Part shown: positions 17,490 to 24,686 of the stretch, one piece after another
Numbering within the stretch: the stretch's first letter is position 1
Layout: every line of letters starts with the position of its first letter
Assembly (NCBI GenBank): GCA_027492275.1
Contig: JAPUFC010000092.1
Location: 1 to 34,320, forward strand
Direction of reading: 5' to 3'
From: Mesorhizobium sp.
GTDB lineage: Bacteria > Pseudomonadota > Alphaproteobacteria > Rhizobiales > Rhizobiaceae
Length of the DNA: 34,320 nt
Notes under the pieces: generated by a model
The model's input: the letters and a program-made list of their open reading frames with translations, nothing else
What the model was told of the DNA's origin: nothing
Database searches by the model: none
Position numbers and translations under genes: made by a program

Positions 17490-19199
17490 TCAGGGGCGCG
17501 TCAGCACATAGCCGAGCTTGGCGTTCTTCTCGCGCTGCGCGGCGAGGTCCCACCTCGCCAGGCCGGCGCGGAAATCGTAGCCGTGGATGTCGCGCCAGCC
17601 GGCCCGCACCTCGGCGCGAGCGTAACCCGTCGCCTCCAGCGCGTCGGCCAGCTCCCGCTTGTCGGTGGCGACGATCGCGAACCGGGAAAAATCCTCCACC
17701 TCGCCCAGCCGCTCGGCCTGGTGGAAGCCGCGCCCGGTGCCCAGATGCAGGCGCGTCTGCGCGGCGGTCATCTCGTCGCCGACGAACAGCGTCCGCTCGT
17801 AGCCGGCCTGCGCCTGGCGCAGCGCCGTCGCCAGCGCCTTGCCGACATCGGGCAGGAACAGCGCGCCGAAGACCGGGAAGGCGAGGAACAGCAGGCCGTT
17901 CGGCAGGACCGACATCGCGGCCGCCGCGACCGGCAGGCTGGGCGATCCGACGAGCCTCCAGATCAGCGCCGCGCCGGCCAGCGCCAGGACGATCAGGCCG
18001 AGCCCCTGCCAGGCCGGCAGGATGGCCGTCGACACGACGAGAAGGCCGACGAGCAGCAGCGTGGCCAGCGCCAGCGTCGCCTTGAACGCGGCGCGCAACA
18101 GGGCGGCGGCGGGCCCGGCGGCGAGGCTCTGCATCGCCGTGGCCGCCAGCACCGTGACCAGCGGCACGGCGGGCAGCACGTAGCGATGCGTCGAATAGGC
18201 GGAGAAGGTGAAGATCAGCACGATCAGCGCGCACCAGCCGAGGAAGTAGCGCGCCGCGCCGCCGATCTCCGACAGGCTCGGCCGCTCGCCCCGCCGCAGG
18301 CCGTAGGCGAGCGCGAGAAGCACCAGCGCGTTCGGCGCGATCAGCCCCGTCAGGCCGGAAACCAGCGAGGACAGCATCGTGCCCGGTCCGATGCCCCGCA
18401 GCTTGTTGACGAGTTGGTCGTAGAGGAGCTGGTCGGCCATGCCGGCCGGCTGGTTGAGCGACTGGTAGACGAACCAGCCGCAGGATAGCAGCAGGCAGGC
18501 GAGGATGGGCAGGGGCTGCCACAGCCTGCGACGACCTGTGCCGACATGGAGGAGCGCGAAGCCGACGGTGTAGACCAGGAAGGCGACGGGCAAGAATCCC
18601 TTCGCCAGCACGCCCACGGCGAGGCCGCCATAGGCGAGCCACGCGTATCGCCCGGCGGGTTCGGGGCGAAATAGCAGGCCGGTGAAGCCGATGGCCGAGA
18701 CGAGCAGGCCGAAGGTCAGCGCCTGGTCCGGCAAGGCATGCAGCGTCGACAGGATGAAGACGAGGTTGCCGGCAAGCAGCGCCGCCGACAGAAGCGCCGT
18801 CTGCCGGCCGCCGCCCGCCGTCCGCGCCAGCAGGTAGACCAGCGGCAGCATGGCCGCGCCGAGAAGAAGATTGCCGAGCCGCGCGCCGAGCGGGCCGATG
18901 CCGGCGACGGTCATGCCCGCCGCCTCGATCCAGTAGGTCAGCGGCGGTTTGCGCACGCGCACCTCGCCGGCCCCGGTCCGCGGCGTCAGCCAGTCGCCCG
19001 TCTCCAGCATGATCGCCGCGCCGTCGGAATAGTGGCGCTCGTCCGGGTGGTGGATGATCAGCGTCGAGGCGAAGGGCAGCAGGCCGACGAACAGCGTCAA
19101 CGCCAGCACCGCGACGATCAGCAGCGGGCCGGACGCCGCGCCCGAGCGCGTCCGGCGGTCATCGTCCCGCTCCAGGATGGCGGTTCCGGGGCTGTCCAT
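17490..19199 (-). CDS. ArnT-like polytopic glycosyltransferase (GT39/GT83 type)
   Basis: A 569-residue membrane glycosyltransferase of the dolichyl-phosphate-mannose/ArnT clan, which moves a sugar from a polyprenyl-phosphate donor to a lipid or protein acceptor on the periplasmic face. After the first helix comes the periplasmic acidic motif HHPDERHY, with Asp53-Glu54 as likely catalytic residues. GDWLTPRTGAGEVRVRKPPL (about 68-87) is the ArnT-like signature. Around ten further hydrophobic helices follow, then a small soluble C-terminal domain. I chose the ATG at 19199 because the upstream frame is arginine/proline-rich shadow. The acceptor (lipid A, other glycan or protein) cannot be told. 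It lies downstream of rlmN and a small membrane protein gene on the same strand. Confidence 0.88.
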   Translation of the reverse strand: MDSPGTAILERDDDRRTRSGAASGPLLIVAVLALTLFVGLLPFASTLIIHHPDERHYSDGAAIMLETGDWLTPRTGAGEVRVRKPPLTYWIEAAGMTVAGIGPLGARLGNLLLGAAMLPLVYLLARTAGGGRQTALLSAALLAGNLVFILSTLHALPDQALTFGLLVSAIGFTGLLFRPEPAGRYAWLAYGGLAVGVLAKGFLPVAFLVYTVGFALLHVGTGRRRLWQPLPILACLLLSCGWFVYQSLNQPAGMADQLLYDQLVNKLRGIGPGTMLSSLVSGLTGLIAPNALVLLALAYGLRRGERPSLSEIGGAARYFLGWCALIVLIFTFSAYSTHRYVLPAVPLVTVLAATAMQSLAAGPAAALLRAAFKATLALATLLLVGLLVVSTAILPAWQGLGLIVLALAGAALIWRLVGSPSLPVAAAAMSVLPNGLLFLAFPVFGALFLPDVGKALATALRQAQAGYERTLFVGDEMTAAQTRLHLGTGRGFHQAERLGEVEDFSRFAIVATDKRELADALEATGYARAEVRAGWRDIHGYDFRAGLARWDLAAQREKNAKLGYVLTRP

Positions 19200-19287
19200 G
19201 CCCCTGCCTGTAAAGCAGGTGGACAAGGGAACCAAGCGGCGAACGACCCGGTCGCCCCGGTTGGGATGAAGGTGTGGCCGCTCCGCC

Positions 19288-19779
19288 TCAGGCGCGCGGC
19301 GGCAATTCCGGGCGGCCGCGCCACGCGCCGGACTGGCGGCCGGCGACCAGCCAGTAGGCGAGCCCGCCGACCACGCCCGCCGCGACCAGCAAGGCGAGGA
19401 AGCCGGCGTCCCGGTAGATCGGCTCCGCCCCGGCATCGGGGTCGTCGACGATCGGCAGGGCCGCGCCCCAGAACAGCGCGGCGATGGCCAGCCCGACGAA
19501 CACGCCGCCCAACGCGTAGAACAGCCAGTCCCGACGCGACAGGACCTCGCCGAGCAGGATCACGGGCAGCGTCGGCAGGAAGGCGAAATAGGCGACGAAC
19601 AGCGCCACGAAGGGAACGGAAAAGACCGAGCCGGTGAGCAGCAGCGGCGCCTCGCCCGCCTCGAAACCCGCGGCGCCGAGAAACATGACATGGATGAAGG
19701 CGCTGGCCGCCAGCGCGGCGACGACGAATCCCATGACGTCGATGAAGCAGGACGCCAGGATCGCCAGGACGCGGTTCAC
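19288..19779 (-). CDS. Four-helix membrane protein (163 aa), unknown
   Basis: Not recognised. The protein has about four hydrophobic segments: [57 protein letters not shown] and [20 protein letters not shown] short soluble loop ([13 protein letters not shown]) precedes the last. The tail is basic and proline-rich. The GTG at 19779 overlaps the rlmN stop in a four-base GTGA, so translation is probably coupled to rlmN. No ATG gives a better start. The longer upstream frame overlaps rlmN and is a shadow. The ArnT-like gene follows 88 bp downstream on the same strand, so an envelope role is possible but is only inferred from position. Confidence 0.8.
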   Translation of the reverse strand: MNRVLAILASCFIDVMGFVVAALAASAFIHVMFLGAAGFEAGEAPLLLTGSVFSVPFVALFVAYFAFLPTLPVILLGEVLSRRDWLFYALGGVFVGLAIAALFWGAALPIVDDPDAGAEPIYRDAGFLALLVAAGVVGGLAYWLVAGRQSGAWRGRPELPPRA

Positions 19780-21026
19780 GCCTCGCCGTGCCCCGCGATC
19801 ATCATGGCTTCCAGCGCCAGCCGCTCGCTCTTCTTGAGCCGCTCCGACTCCGACTTGAGCTGGCCGCAGGCGGCGAGGATGTCGCGCCCGCGCGGCGTGC
19901 GGATCGGCGAGGCGTAGCCGGCATTGTTGATATAGTCGGCGAATCTCTCGATCGTCTCCCAGTCCGAGCACTGATAGTTGGTGCCCGGCCAAGGGTTGAA
20001 CGGGATCAGGTTGATCTTGGCCGGGATGCCCTTGAGCAGCCGCACCAGCTCCTTCGCGTCGTCGAGCGAATCGTTGACGTCCTTGAGCATCACATATTCG
20101 AAGGTGATGCGCCGCGCGTTGGAGAGGCCCGGATAGGCGCGGCAGGCGTCCATCAGGTCCTTCAGCGGGAACTTCTTGTTGATCGGCACCAGCATGTCGC
20201 GAAGATCGTCGCGCACCGCGTGCAGCGAGATGGCCAGCATGACGCCGATCTCCTCGCCGGTCCGCGCGATCTCCGGCACCACGCCGGAGGTCGACAGCGT
20301 GATGCGCCGCTTCGACAGCGACAACCCGTCGCCGTCCGAGGCGATCAGCAGCGCCTTCTTCACCGCCTCGAAATTATAGAGCGGCTCGCCCATGCCCATC
20401 ATGACGATGTTGGAGACCTTGCGGCCCTCCGCCGGCACGATCGCCCCGGCCGGCGTGTCGCGGTCGGGGAAATCGCCCAGCCGGTCGCGCGCGGTCATGA
20501 GCTGCGCGAGGATCTCCTCCGCCGTCAGGTTGCGCACCAGCTTCTGCGTGCCGGTGTGGCAGAAGGAGCAGGTCAGCGTGCAGCCGACCTGGCTGGAGAT
20601 GCACAGCGTGCCGCGCCCCTCCTCGGGAATGTAGACGGTCTCGATCTCCACCGGTCGCCCCGCGCCGCGCGGCGGGAAGCGGAACAGCCACTTGCGCGTG
20701 CCGTCCGACGAAATCTGCTCCTCGACGATCTCCGGCCGGGCGATGGAAAAATGCCGGTCGAGCGCGGCGCGCAGATCCTTTGAGATGTTGAACATCTGCG
20801 AGAAATCGGAAACGCCGCGCACATAGAGCCAGTGCCAGAGCTGCTGCGCGCGCATTCTGGCCTGCCGCTCCGGCACGATGCCGGAAGAGATGAGCGCCGC
20901 GCCCATCTCCTCCCGCGTCAGGCCGATGAGCGAAGCCTTCGCGCCGCCGGCCGGAGCGGGCTGTGTCGAGGTCGGGACCGCCGCCTTGCGGGACACGCGG
21001 TCGGAAAGATCGAGCGAGATGGTCAT
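19776..21026 (-). CDS. rlmN: Dual-specificity 23S rRNA/tRNA adenine-C2 methyltransferase RlmN
   Basis: Radical-SAM enzyme that methylates C2 of A2503 in 23S rRNA and of A37 in some tRNAs. The iron-sulfur cluster motif CxxxCxxC is Cys149, Cys153, Cys156 in [14 protein letters not shown]. The C-terminal catalytic cysteine is Cys387 in [22 protein letters not shown] and [11 protein letters not shown] are further conserved RlmN blocks. At 416 residues it is slightly longer than E. coli RlmN, with an N-terminal extension common in rhizobia. The ATG at 21026 is the chosen start. Its stop overlaps the start of a small membrane protein gene (GTGA). The leader has an 8-bp inverted repeat. Confidence 0.98.
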   Translation of the reverse strand: MTISLDLSDRVSRKAAVPTSTQPAPAGGAKASLIGLTREEMGAALISSGIVPERQARMRAQQLWHWLYVRGVSDFSQMFNISKDLRAALDRHFSIARPEIVEEQISSDGTRKWLFRFPPRGAGRPVEIETVYIPEEGRGTLCISSQVGCTLTCSFCHTGTQKLVRNLTAEEILAQLMTARDRLGDFPDRDTPAGAIVPAEGRKVSNIVMMGMGEPLYNFEAVKKALLIASDGDGLSLSKRRITLSTSGVVPEIARTGEEIGVMLAISLHAVRDDLRDMLVPINKKFPLKDLMDACRAYPGLSNARRITFEYVMLKDVNDSLDDAKELVRLLKGIPAKINLIPFNPWPGTNYQCSDWETIERFADYINNAGYASPIRTPRGRDILAACGQLKSESERLKKSERLALEAMMIAGHGEA

Positions 21027-21043
21027 GACGCGGCCGGATATGG

Positions 21044-21060
21044 GGAGCGCCCGGCGCTCC
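21044..21060 (-). promoter_or_regulatory. rlmN: Inverted repeat in the rlmN leader
   Basis: GGAGCGCC-C-GGCGCTCC is a perfect 8-bp inverted repeat 17 bases upstream of the rlmN ATG. As RNA it would fold as a seven-pair stem with a three-base loop, close to the ribosome-binding region. As DNA it could be an operator. There is no T-run, so it is not a simple terminator. Confidence 0.35.
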
Positions 21061-21131
21061 GTCCAGAATGAGTCCTATGCGCCGCCCTTAGCACGGCCGC
21101 AAGGCCGCGTCACGCCACGGGCTCGGCCATC

Positions 21132-21635
21132 CTACTTGCAGGTCTGGATCGAGCTCAGCGCGGCGCTGATGCCGGCCAGCGAGAAGGAATAGCTGGTCGG
21201 GTTGCCGCGCCCCGACGTGGCCTCCACCTTCATCGTCGCGCCGCCCTTCATGGCGGCGATCATCTGCGGCTCTTCCGCCGCGTTCTCGACCCAGGCGGAT
21301 TTGCCGCGCGTGAACAGCGAGAACTTGCGGTCGCCGATCGTCACCGTGACCTTGGAATTGGCCCGCATCTCGTAGCCGGCGATGAACTGCGGCTCGTAGG
21401 ACACCGACTGGCCGGGGCGCTGGCTGACGAAGAAGAACATGTCGCCATGGTCGAGCGACGTCGGCTGCTTGTCGGTGGGCACGGTCAGCACGTAGCAGAC
21501 CTTGCCGTTCGACGTCTCGTAGCTGTAGGTGCCCCATTGGCCGTGCTGGCCGATCTTGCGCGCCTGCTGCGCCAGCGCCGGATGGGCCGCCGCGATCAGA
21601 ACGAGGCCCGAGAGAATGGCGACGAATCTTCGCAT
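21132..21635 (-). CDS. Invasion-associated locus B (IalB) family periplasmic protein
   Basis: IalB-like proteins are exported proteins named from Bartonella, where IalB contributes to erythrocyte entry; in free-living rhizobia the role is unknown. Residues 1-22 form a Sec signal peptide ending AHPALA. The mature protein is a beta-rich domain with QWGTYSYE, CYVLTVPTDKQPTS and FFFVSQRPGQSVSYEPQF, typical of the family. Cys47 and Cys166 could pair. I chose the ATG at 21635 over two upstream ATGs because AGGAAG precedes it at suitable spacing and it starts directly at the signal peptide. It is one of several genes in a same-strand run with rlmN downstream and a YkvA gene upstream. Confidence 0.9.
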   Translation of the reverse strand: MRRFVAILSGLVLIAAAHPALAQQARKIGQHGQWGTYSYETSNGKVCYVLTVPTDKQPTSLDHGDMFFFVSQRPGQSVSYEPQFIAGYEMRANSKVTVTIGDRKFSLFTRGKSAWVENAAEEPQMIAAMKGGATMKVEATSGRGNPTSYSFSLAGISAALSSIQTCK

Positions 21636-21879
21636 CGTTGCAGTCTTCCTGTCTTTCGCATGGGTCATCGGACAGGCTCCCCGCCCGCCAAGAAGCTTCA
21701 TTTTGATTTAATCTGGGTTACCAAACGGTGAACCTCCGCGAAGAAGGCCGAAAACCGCCAGGAATGCCCGCCGACCATGCGCCCGCCACCGGGAAATCGA
21801 TACAAGTCCCTTGGCTAGCGTATGGAATTCAGGAAAGCGGCAAGAGTTTGACTGAGCGCGCCGCGTCGCGCCGGAAAGC

Positions 21880-22245
21880 TCAGTCGAGCTCGGCCAGCGC
21901 CTGCTTGGCGGCCAGCCGGTGAGCCGGCGTCAAATGCGCGCGCACCGCCGTCAGCGCCGCGGTCAGCACGGCGATGTCGTCGGTGAAGCCGAGGCCGAAG
22001 ATGAAATCGGGGATAGTGTCGGCCGGCAGCACGAAGTAGGCGAGCGCGGCGAGCAGGATACCTTTCGCGCGCATCGGCGTGTTCTTGTCGAGCGCGCAAT
22101 AGTAGCCGGCGATCACCTCTTCCATGAACGGCACGTGGCGCGCCGCCGTCTTCGCGGTGCGCCAGAACTTTTCGCGCAGCTCGGTCTCGCCGCCGTCGCC
22201 GGCGGAGCGGAAATCGGTCCAGCGGAAATCGAAAGGCTTCTTCAT
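21880..22245 (-). CDS. YkvA family (DUF1232) protein
   Basis: A 121-residue protein of the YkvA/DUF1232 family, whose biochemical role is not established. The family core is AYFVLPADTIPDF followed by GLGFTDDIAVLTAAL (about residues 70-98), with a hydrophobic stretch that may touch the membrane. The N-terminal part is charged. The ATG at 22245 opens MKKPFDFRW. It follows phhB by 42 bp on the same strand and precedes ialB by 244 bp. That gap contains an AT-richer segment near 21700-21725 which probably holds the ialB promoter. Complete. Confidence 0.9.
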   Translation of the reverse strand: MKKPFDFRWTDFRSAGDGGETELREKFWRTAKTAARHVPFMEEVIAGYYCALDKNTPMRAKGILLAALAYFVLPADTIPDFIFGLGFTDDIAVLTAALTAVRAHLTPAHRLAAKQALAELD

Positions 22246-22287
22246 CGCAACGGAGATGTGGGGAACCGCGCCGGGCCGCGCAAGAGC

Positions 22288-22584
22288 TCAGCCGCCGGCA
22301 AGGCGATTCATTTCCGAGGCCAGCCTGAAGTCCAGTTCCGTCAGCCCGCCAGCGTCATGCGTGCTCAGCTTGACGCTGACGGTCTTGTAGGCGTTCGACC
22401 AGTCGGGATGGTGGTCGAGCCTTTCCGCCGCCAGCGCGCATCGCGTCATGAAGGCGAAGGCCTCGGAGAAATCCGCGAAGCTGAACGTCCGCGCGATGGC
22501 CTTGCCGTCGTCGGCCGGCATCCAGCCCGGAACGGTCCTCAGAGCCGCTTCGACGGCGTCCCTCCCGAGCGGTTTCCTGGCCAT
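22288..22584 (-). CDS. phhB: Pterin-4a-carbinolamine dehydratase
   Basis: Dehydrates 4a-hydroxytetrahydrobiopterin, recycling the cofactor of phenylalanine hydroxylase; many bacteria keep this enzyme without an obvious hydroxylase beside it, as here. The active-site signature is [20 protein letters not shown] (about residues 58-77), including the paired histidines, and LTELDF follows. At 98 residues it matches the family. The ATG at 22584 lies two bases after the thpR stop, so translation is almost certainly coupled. No phenylalanine hydroxylase gene is in this window. Confidence 0.95.
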   Translation of the reverse strand: MARKPLGRDAVEAALRTVPGWMPADDGKAIARTFSFADFSEAFAFMTRCALAAERLDHHPDWSNAYKTVSVKLSTHDAGGLTELDFRLASEMNRLAGG

Positions 22585-22586
22585 GG

Positions 22587-23180
22587 CTAGCGCAGGTAGC
22601 GCGGCTGTTCGAGCCCGGCCAGCCGGCCGGCGGGCACGGGCGCGGCGTCGAACAGAGGCCACGCCTCCTCGATCACATAGGGGCCGCCGCCGACCGAATC
22701 GCGCGACGACATCAGGACGAAGCGGCCGACCTTGAAGGGCAGCGTCGCGAAATTGCCGCGCGCCGAAAGGTAGCGCGCCACCTCGTCGGCGCTGGAATTG
22801 CGCAAACGCGCCAGCGTCACATGCGGCACGAACTTGCGCGGGTCGGCGTCGATGCCGAGGCGCATGCACAGCCGGTCGATCTCGCCCTGCAGGCCGGCGA
22901 GCTCCGGCGAGGGCATCGCGCCGGCGTAGATCGAATGCGGCTTCTTCGAGCCGAAGGCCCCGACCCCCGAGAGCGTCAGCGAGAAGGCGGGGCGCTGCAC
23001 GCGGTCGAGCGCATTGGCGATCTCGTCGGCGACATGGCCCTCCACGTCGCCGATGAAGCGCAGCGTCAGATGGTAGTTCTCGACGTCGATCCAGCGGGCT
23101 CCCGGCAGTCCGCCGCGCAGAAGGGAAAGGGAAAGCGCCGCGTCGCGCGGGATTTCGAGGGCGGTGAAAAGTCGGGGCAT
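22587..23180 (-). CDS. thpR: RNA 2',3'-cyclic 3'-phosphodiesterase ThpR
   Basis: Member of the 2H phosphoesterase superfamily (LigT/ThpR) that opens 2',3'-cyclic phosphates at RNA ends. The two catalytic HxTx motifs are HLTL at residues 37-40 and HVTL at 120-123. The opening [11 protein letters not shown] matches the family's typical start. The length of 197 residues is usual. The ATG at 23180 has AAGGGAG at good spacing. It is immediately upstream of phhB (2-base gap) and downstream of the arylesterase gene by 104 bp. No RNA ligase or splicing gene is in view to explain the substrate. Confidence 0.94.
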   Translation of the reverse strand: MPRLFTALEIPRDAALSLSLLRGGLPGARWIDVENYHLTLRFIGDVEGHVADEIANALDRVQRPAFSLTLSGVGAFGSKKPHSIYAGAMPSPELAGLQGEIDRLCMRLGIDADPRKFVPHVTLARLRNSSADEVARYLSARGNFATLPFKVGRFVLMSSRDSVGGGPYVIEEAWPLFDAAPVPAGRLAGLEQPRYLR

Positions 23181-23284
23181 TGGTGGGCTCCCTTCTCGAA
23201 TCGTCCTGTCGAGGCCTCAGCGAATCACCGAACAGGTTGCCGGGCAAGCTGAATTTTTGCACTGCACAGAAACACCTTGCGCGC

Positions 23285-23929
23285 TCACGACGGCGTCCTG
23301 GCGGAAGCCAGCACCGCTTCCATCGTCGGCAGGAAGCGCTCCACCATGCGGTCGACCCCTGCGGCATTCGGATGCATGCCGTCCGGCAGCAACAGGGCCC
23401 GGTCGGCCGTCACCCCGTCGAGGAAGAACGAGTAGAGCGTCAGCCCGTGCTTCTGCGCCAGCCTCGGAAACATGCCGTCGAACGCCGTCTGGTAGTCGGG
23501 GCCGAGATTCGGCGCGGCGCGCATGCCGGCCAGCAGGACCGCGATGTTGCGCGCCTTGAGCCTGGAAATCATGGCGTCGAGGTTCCGCTCGGTGATGTCG
23601 GGCGCGACCCCGCGCAGCATGTCGTTGGCGCCGAGCTCCAGGATCACCAGCGCCGTGCCGTCGGGCACCGACCAGTCCAGCCGCGACAGGCCGCCGCTGG
23701 ACGTGTCGCCCGACACGCCGGCATTCTCGATCACGACATCGTGACCCTTGGCGCGTAGCGCAGCCTGGAGCTTTTCGGGAAAGCTCTCGCCCGGATCGAG
23801 GCCGTAGCCGGCCATCAGGCTGTCCCCGAATCCGACGATGCGGACGGGCTCCGCCGAGGCCGGCGCGGCGATGAGGAAAAGGCTCGCCAAAGCCATGAAA
23901 AAGCGGGAGAGCGCGCGTTTGAAAGCCAT
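23285..23929 (-). CDS. SGNH-family arylesterase / TesA-like periplasmic esterase
   Basis: A 214-residue secreted hydrolase of the GDSL/SGNH family, related to E. coli TesA (thioesterase I/lysophospholipase L1). Residues 1-26 are a Sec signal peptide ending APASA. Conserved blocks are [11 protein letters not shown] with nucleophile Ser37, the Gly-containing [21 protein letters not shown], and DGMHPNAAG, which supplies the catalytic Asp and His. The ATG at 23929 is used. It is divergent from an ABC ATPase/permease pair, the same arrangement as tesA with ybbA-ybbP in E. coli, which supports orthology. Substrates probably include acyl or aryl esters; the natural one is unknown. Confidence 0.93.
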   Translation of the reverse strand: MAFKRALSRFFMALASLFLIAAPASAEPVRIVGFGDSLMAGYGLDPGESFPEKLQAALRAKGHDVVIENAGVSGDTSSGGLSRLDWSVPDGTALVILELGANDMLRGVAPDITERNLDAMISRLKARNIAVLLAGMRAAPNLGPDYQTAFDGMFPRLAQKHGLTLYSFFLDGVTADRALLLPDGMHPNAAGVDRMVERFLPTMEAVLASARTPS

Positions 23930-23990
23930 GATCGAGGCCCCATATGACGGGAACCGCTCCCGCCTGTCTTTCTCCATATAGGACCGATCG
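23919..23990. promoter_or_regulatory. Overlapping divergent promoters, esterase gene and ABC operon
   Basis: Plus strand: TTGAAA (23919-23924), 18 bases, TATGAC (23943-23948), pointing at the ABC ATPase gene. Minus strand: TATATG in the CCTATATGG segment near 23976-23984, with a poor -35, pointing at the esterase gene. The spacer between the two starts is only 64 bp, so the promoters must share this DNA. Both are by-eye consensus matches. Confidence 0.35.
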
Positions 23991-23993
23991 CGC

Positions 23994-24686
23994 GTGACAG
24001 AACCCGTCATCGAACTGGAAGACGTCTCGCTGACGCTCGGCGAAGGCGCCTCGCAGGTGCATGTGCTGAAGGGCGTGAGCCTGGCCGTCGAGCGCGGCGA
24101 GGCAACCGGCATCGTCGGCCCCTCCGGCTCCGGCAAGACGACGCTGCTGATGGTGCTGGCCGGGCTGGAAGGGGTCGATTCCGGCACGGTGCGGATCGCC
24201 GGCGAGCGCCTCAACGGGCTGAGCGAGGATCGCGTCGCCGCCTTCCGCGGCCGCAATGTCGGCATCGTCTTCCAGTCCTTCCACCTCATCCCCAACATGA
24301 CCGCGCTGGAGAACGTCGCGGTGCCGCTGGAGCTCGCCGGCCGCGACGACGCCTTCGCGGTGGCCGCGCGCGAGCTGGCGGCGATGGGGCTGACCGAGCG
24401 TGTGACGCACTATCCCGGCGAGCTCTCCGGCGGCGAGCAGCAGCGCGTCGCCATCGCCCGTGCGCTGGCGCCCGAGCCCAAGATCCTCATCGCCGACGAG
24501 CCGACCGGCAACCTCGACCAGGCCACCGGCCGGCAGATCGCCGACCTGCTGTTCGCCAAGGCCCAAGAGCGCGGCATGACGCTGGTTCTGGTGACGCACG
24601 ACCCGGCGCTCGCCGCCCGCTGCACCCGGCAAGTGGCGATGCGCTCCGGGCGGATCGAGACGCCGCAGGAGCCGGTGCCCGCGTGA
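23994..24686 (+). CDS. ABC transporter ATP-binding protein, YbbA type
   Basis: Cytoplasmic ATPase of a MacB/LolD/YbbA-class (type VII) ABC system. Walker A is GPSGSGKTT at residues 42-50, the signature is LSGGEQQRVAIARAL, and Walker B is ILIADEPTGNLD. At 230 residues it is the usual length for a stand-alone ATPase. The GTG at 23994 is the start; AGGA lies about ten bases upstream. Its stop overlaps the permease start by four bases (GTGA), so the two subunits are translationally coupled. Such systems act on membrane or periplasmic clients instead of importing solutes. The neighbouring TesA-like esterase is divergent. Confidence 0.96.
   Translation: MTEPVIELEDVSLTLGEGASQVHVLKGVSLAVERGEATGIVGPSGSGKTTLLMVLAGLEGVDSGTVRIAGERLNGLSEDRVAAFRGRNVGIVFQSFHLIPNMTALENVAVPLELAGRDDAFAVAARELAAMGLTERVTHYPGELSGGEQQRVAIARALAPEPKILIADEPTGNLDQATGRQIADLLFAKAQERGMTLVLVTHDPALAARCTRQVAMRSGRIETPQEPVPA

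Noticed and set aside
21092-21109. CGGCC-GCAA-GGCCG hairpin after the ialB gene
   Set aside because: It has only five firm pairs and no T-run in the direction of transcription.
21700-21725. CtrA-like motif (GGTAACCCAGATTAA) upstream of ialB
   Set aside because: The half-sites do not fit TTAA-N7-TTAA: the first half is GTAA and the spacing is six. I keep only the idea that the ialB promoter lies here.
21728-21922. A 64-codon plus-strand ORF overlapping the 3' end of the YkvA gene
   Set aside because: It overlaps the supported YkvA gene antisense and lacks coding character.
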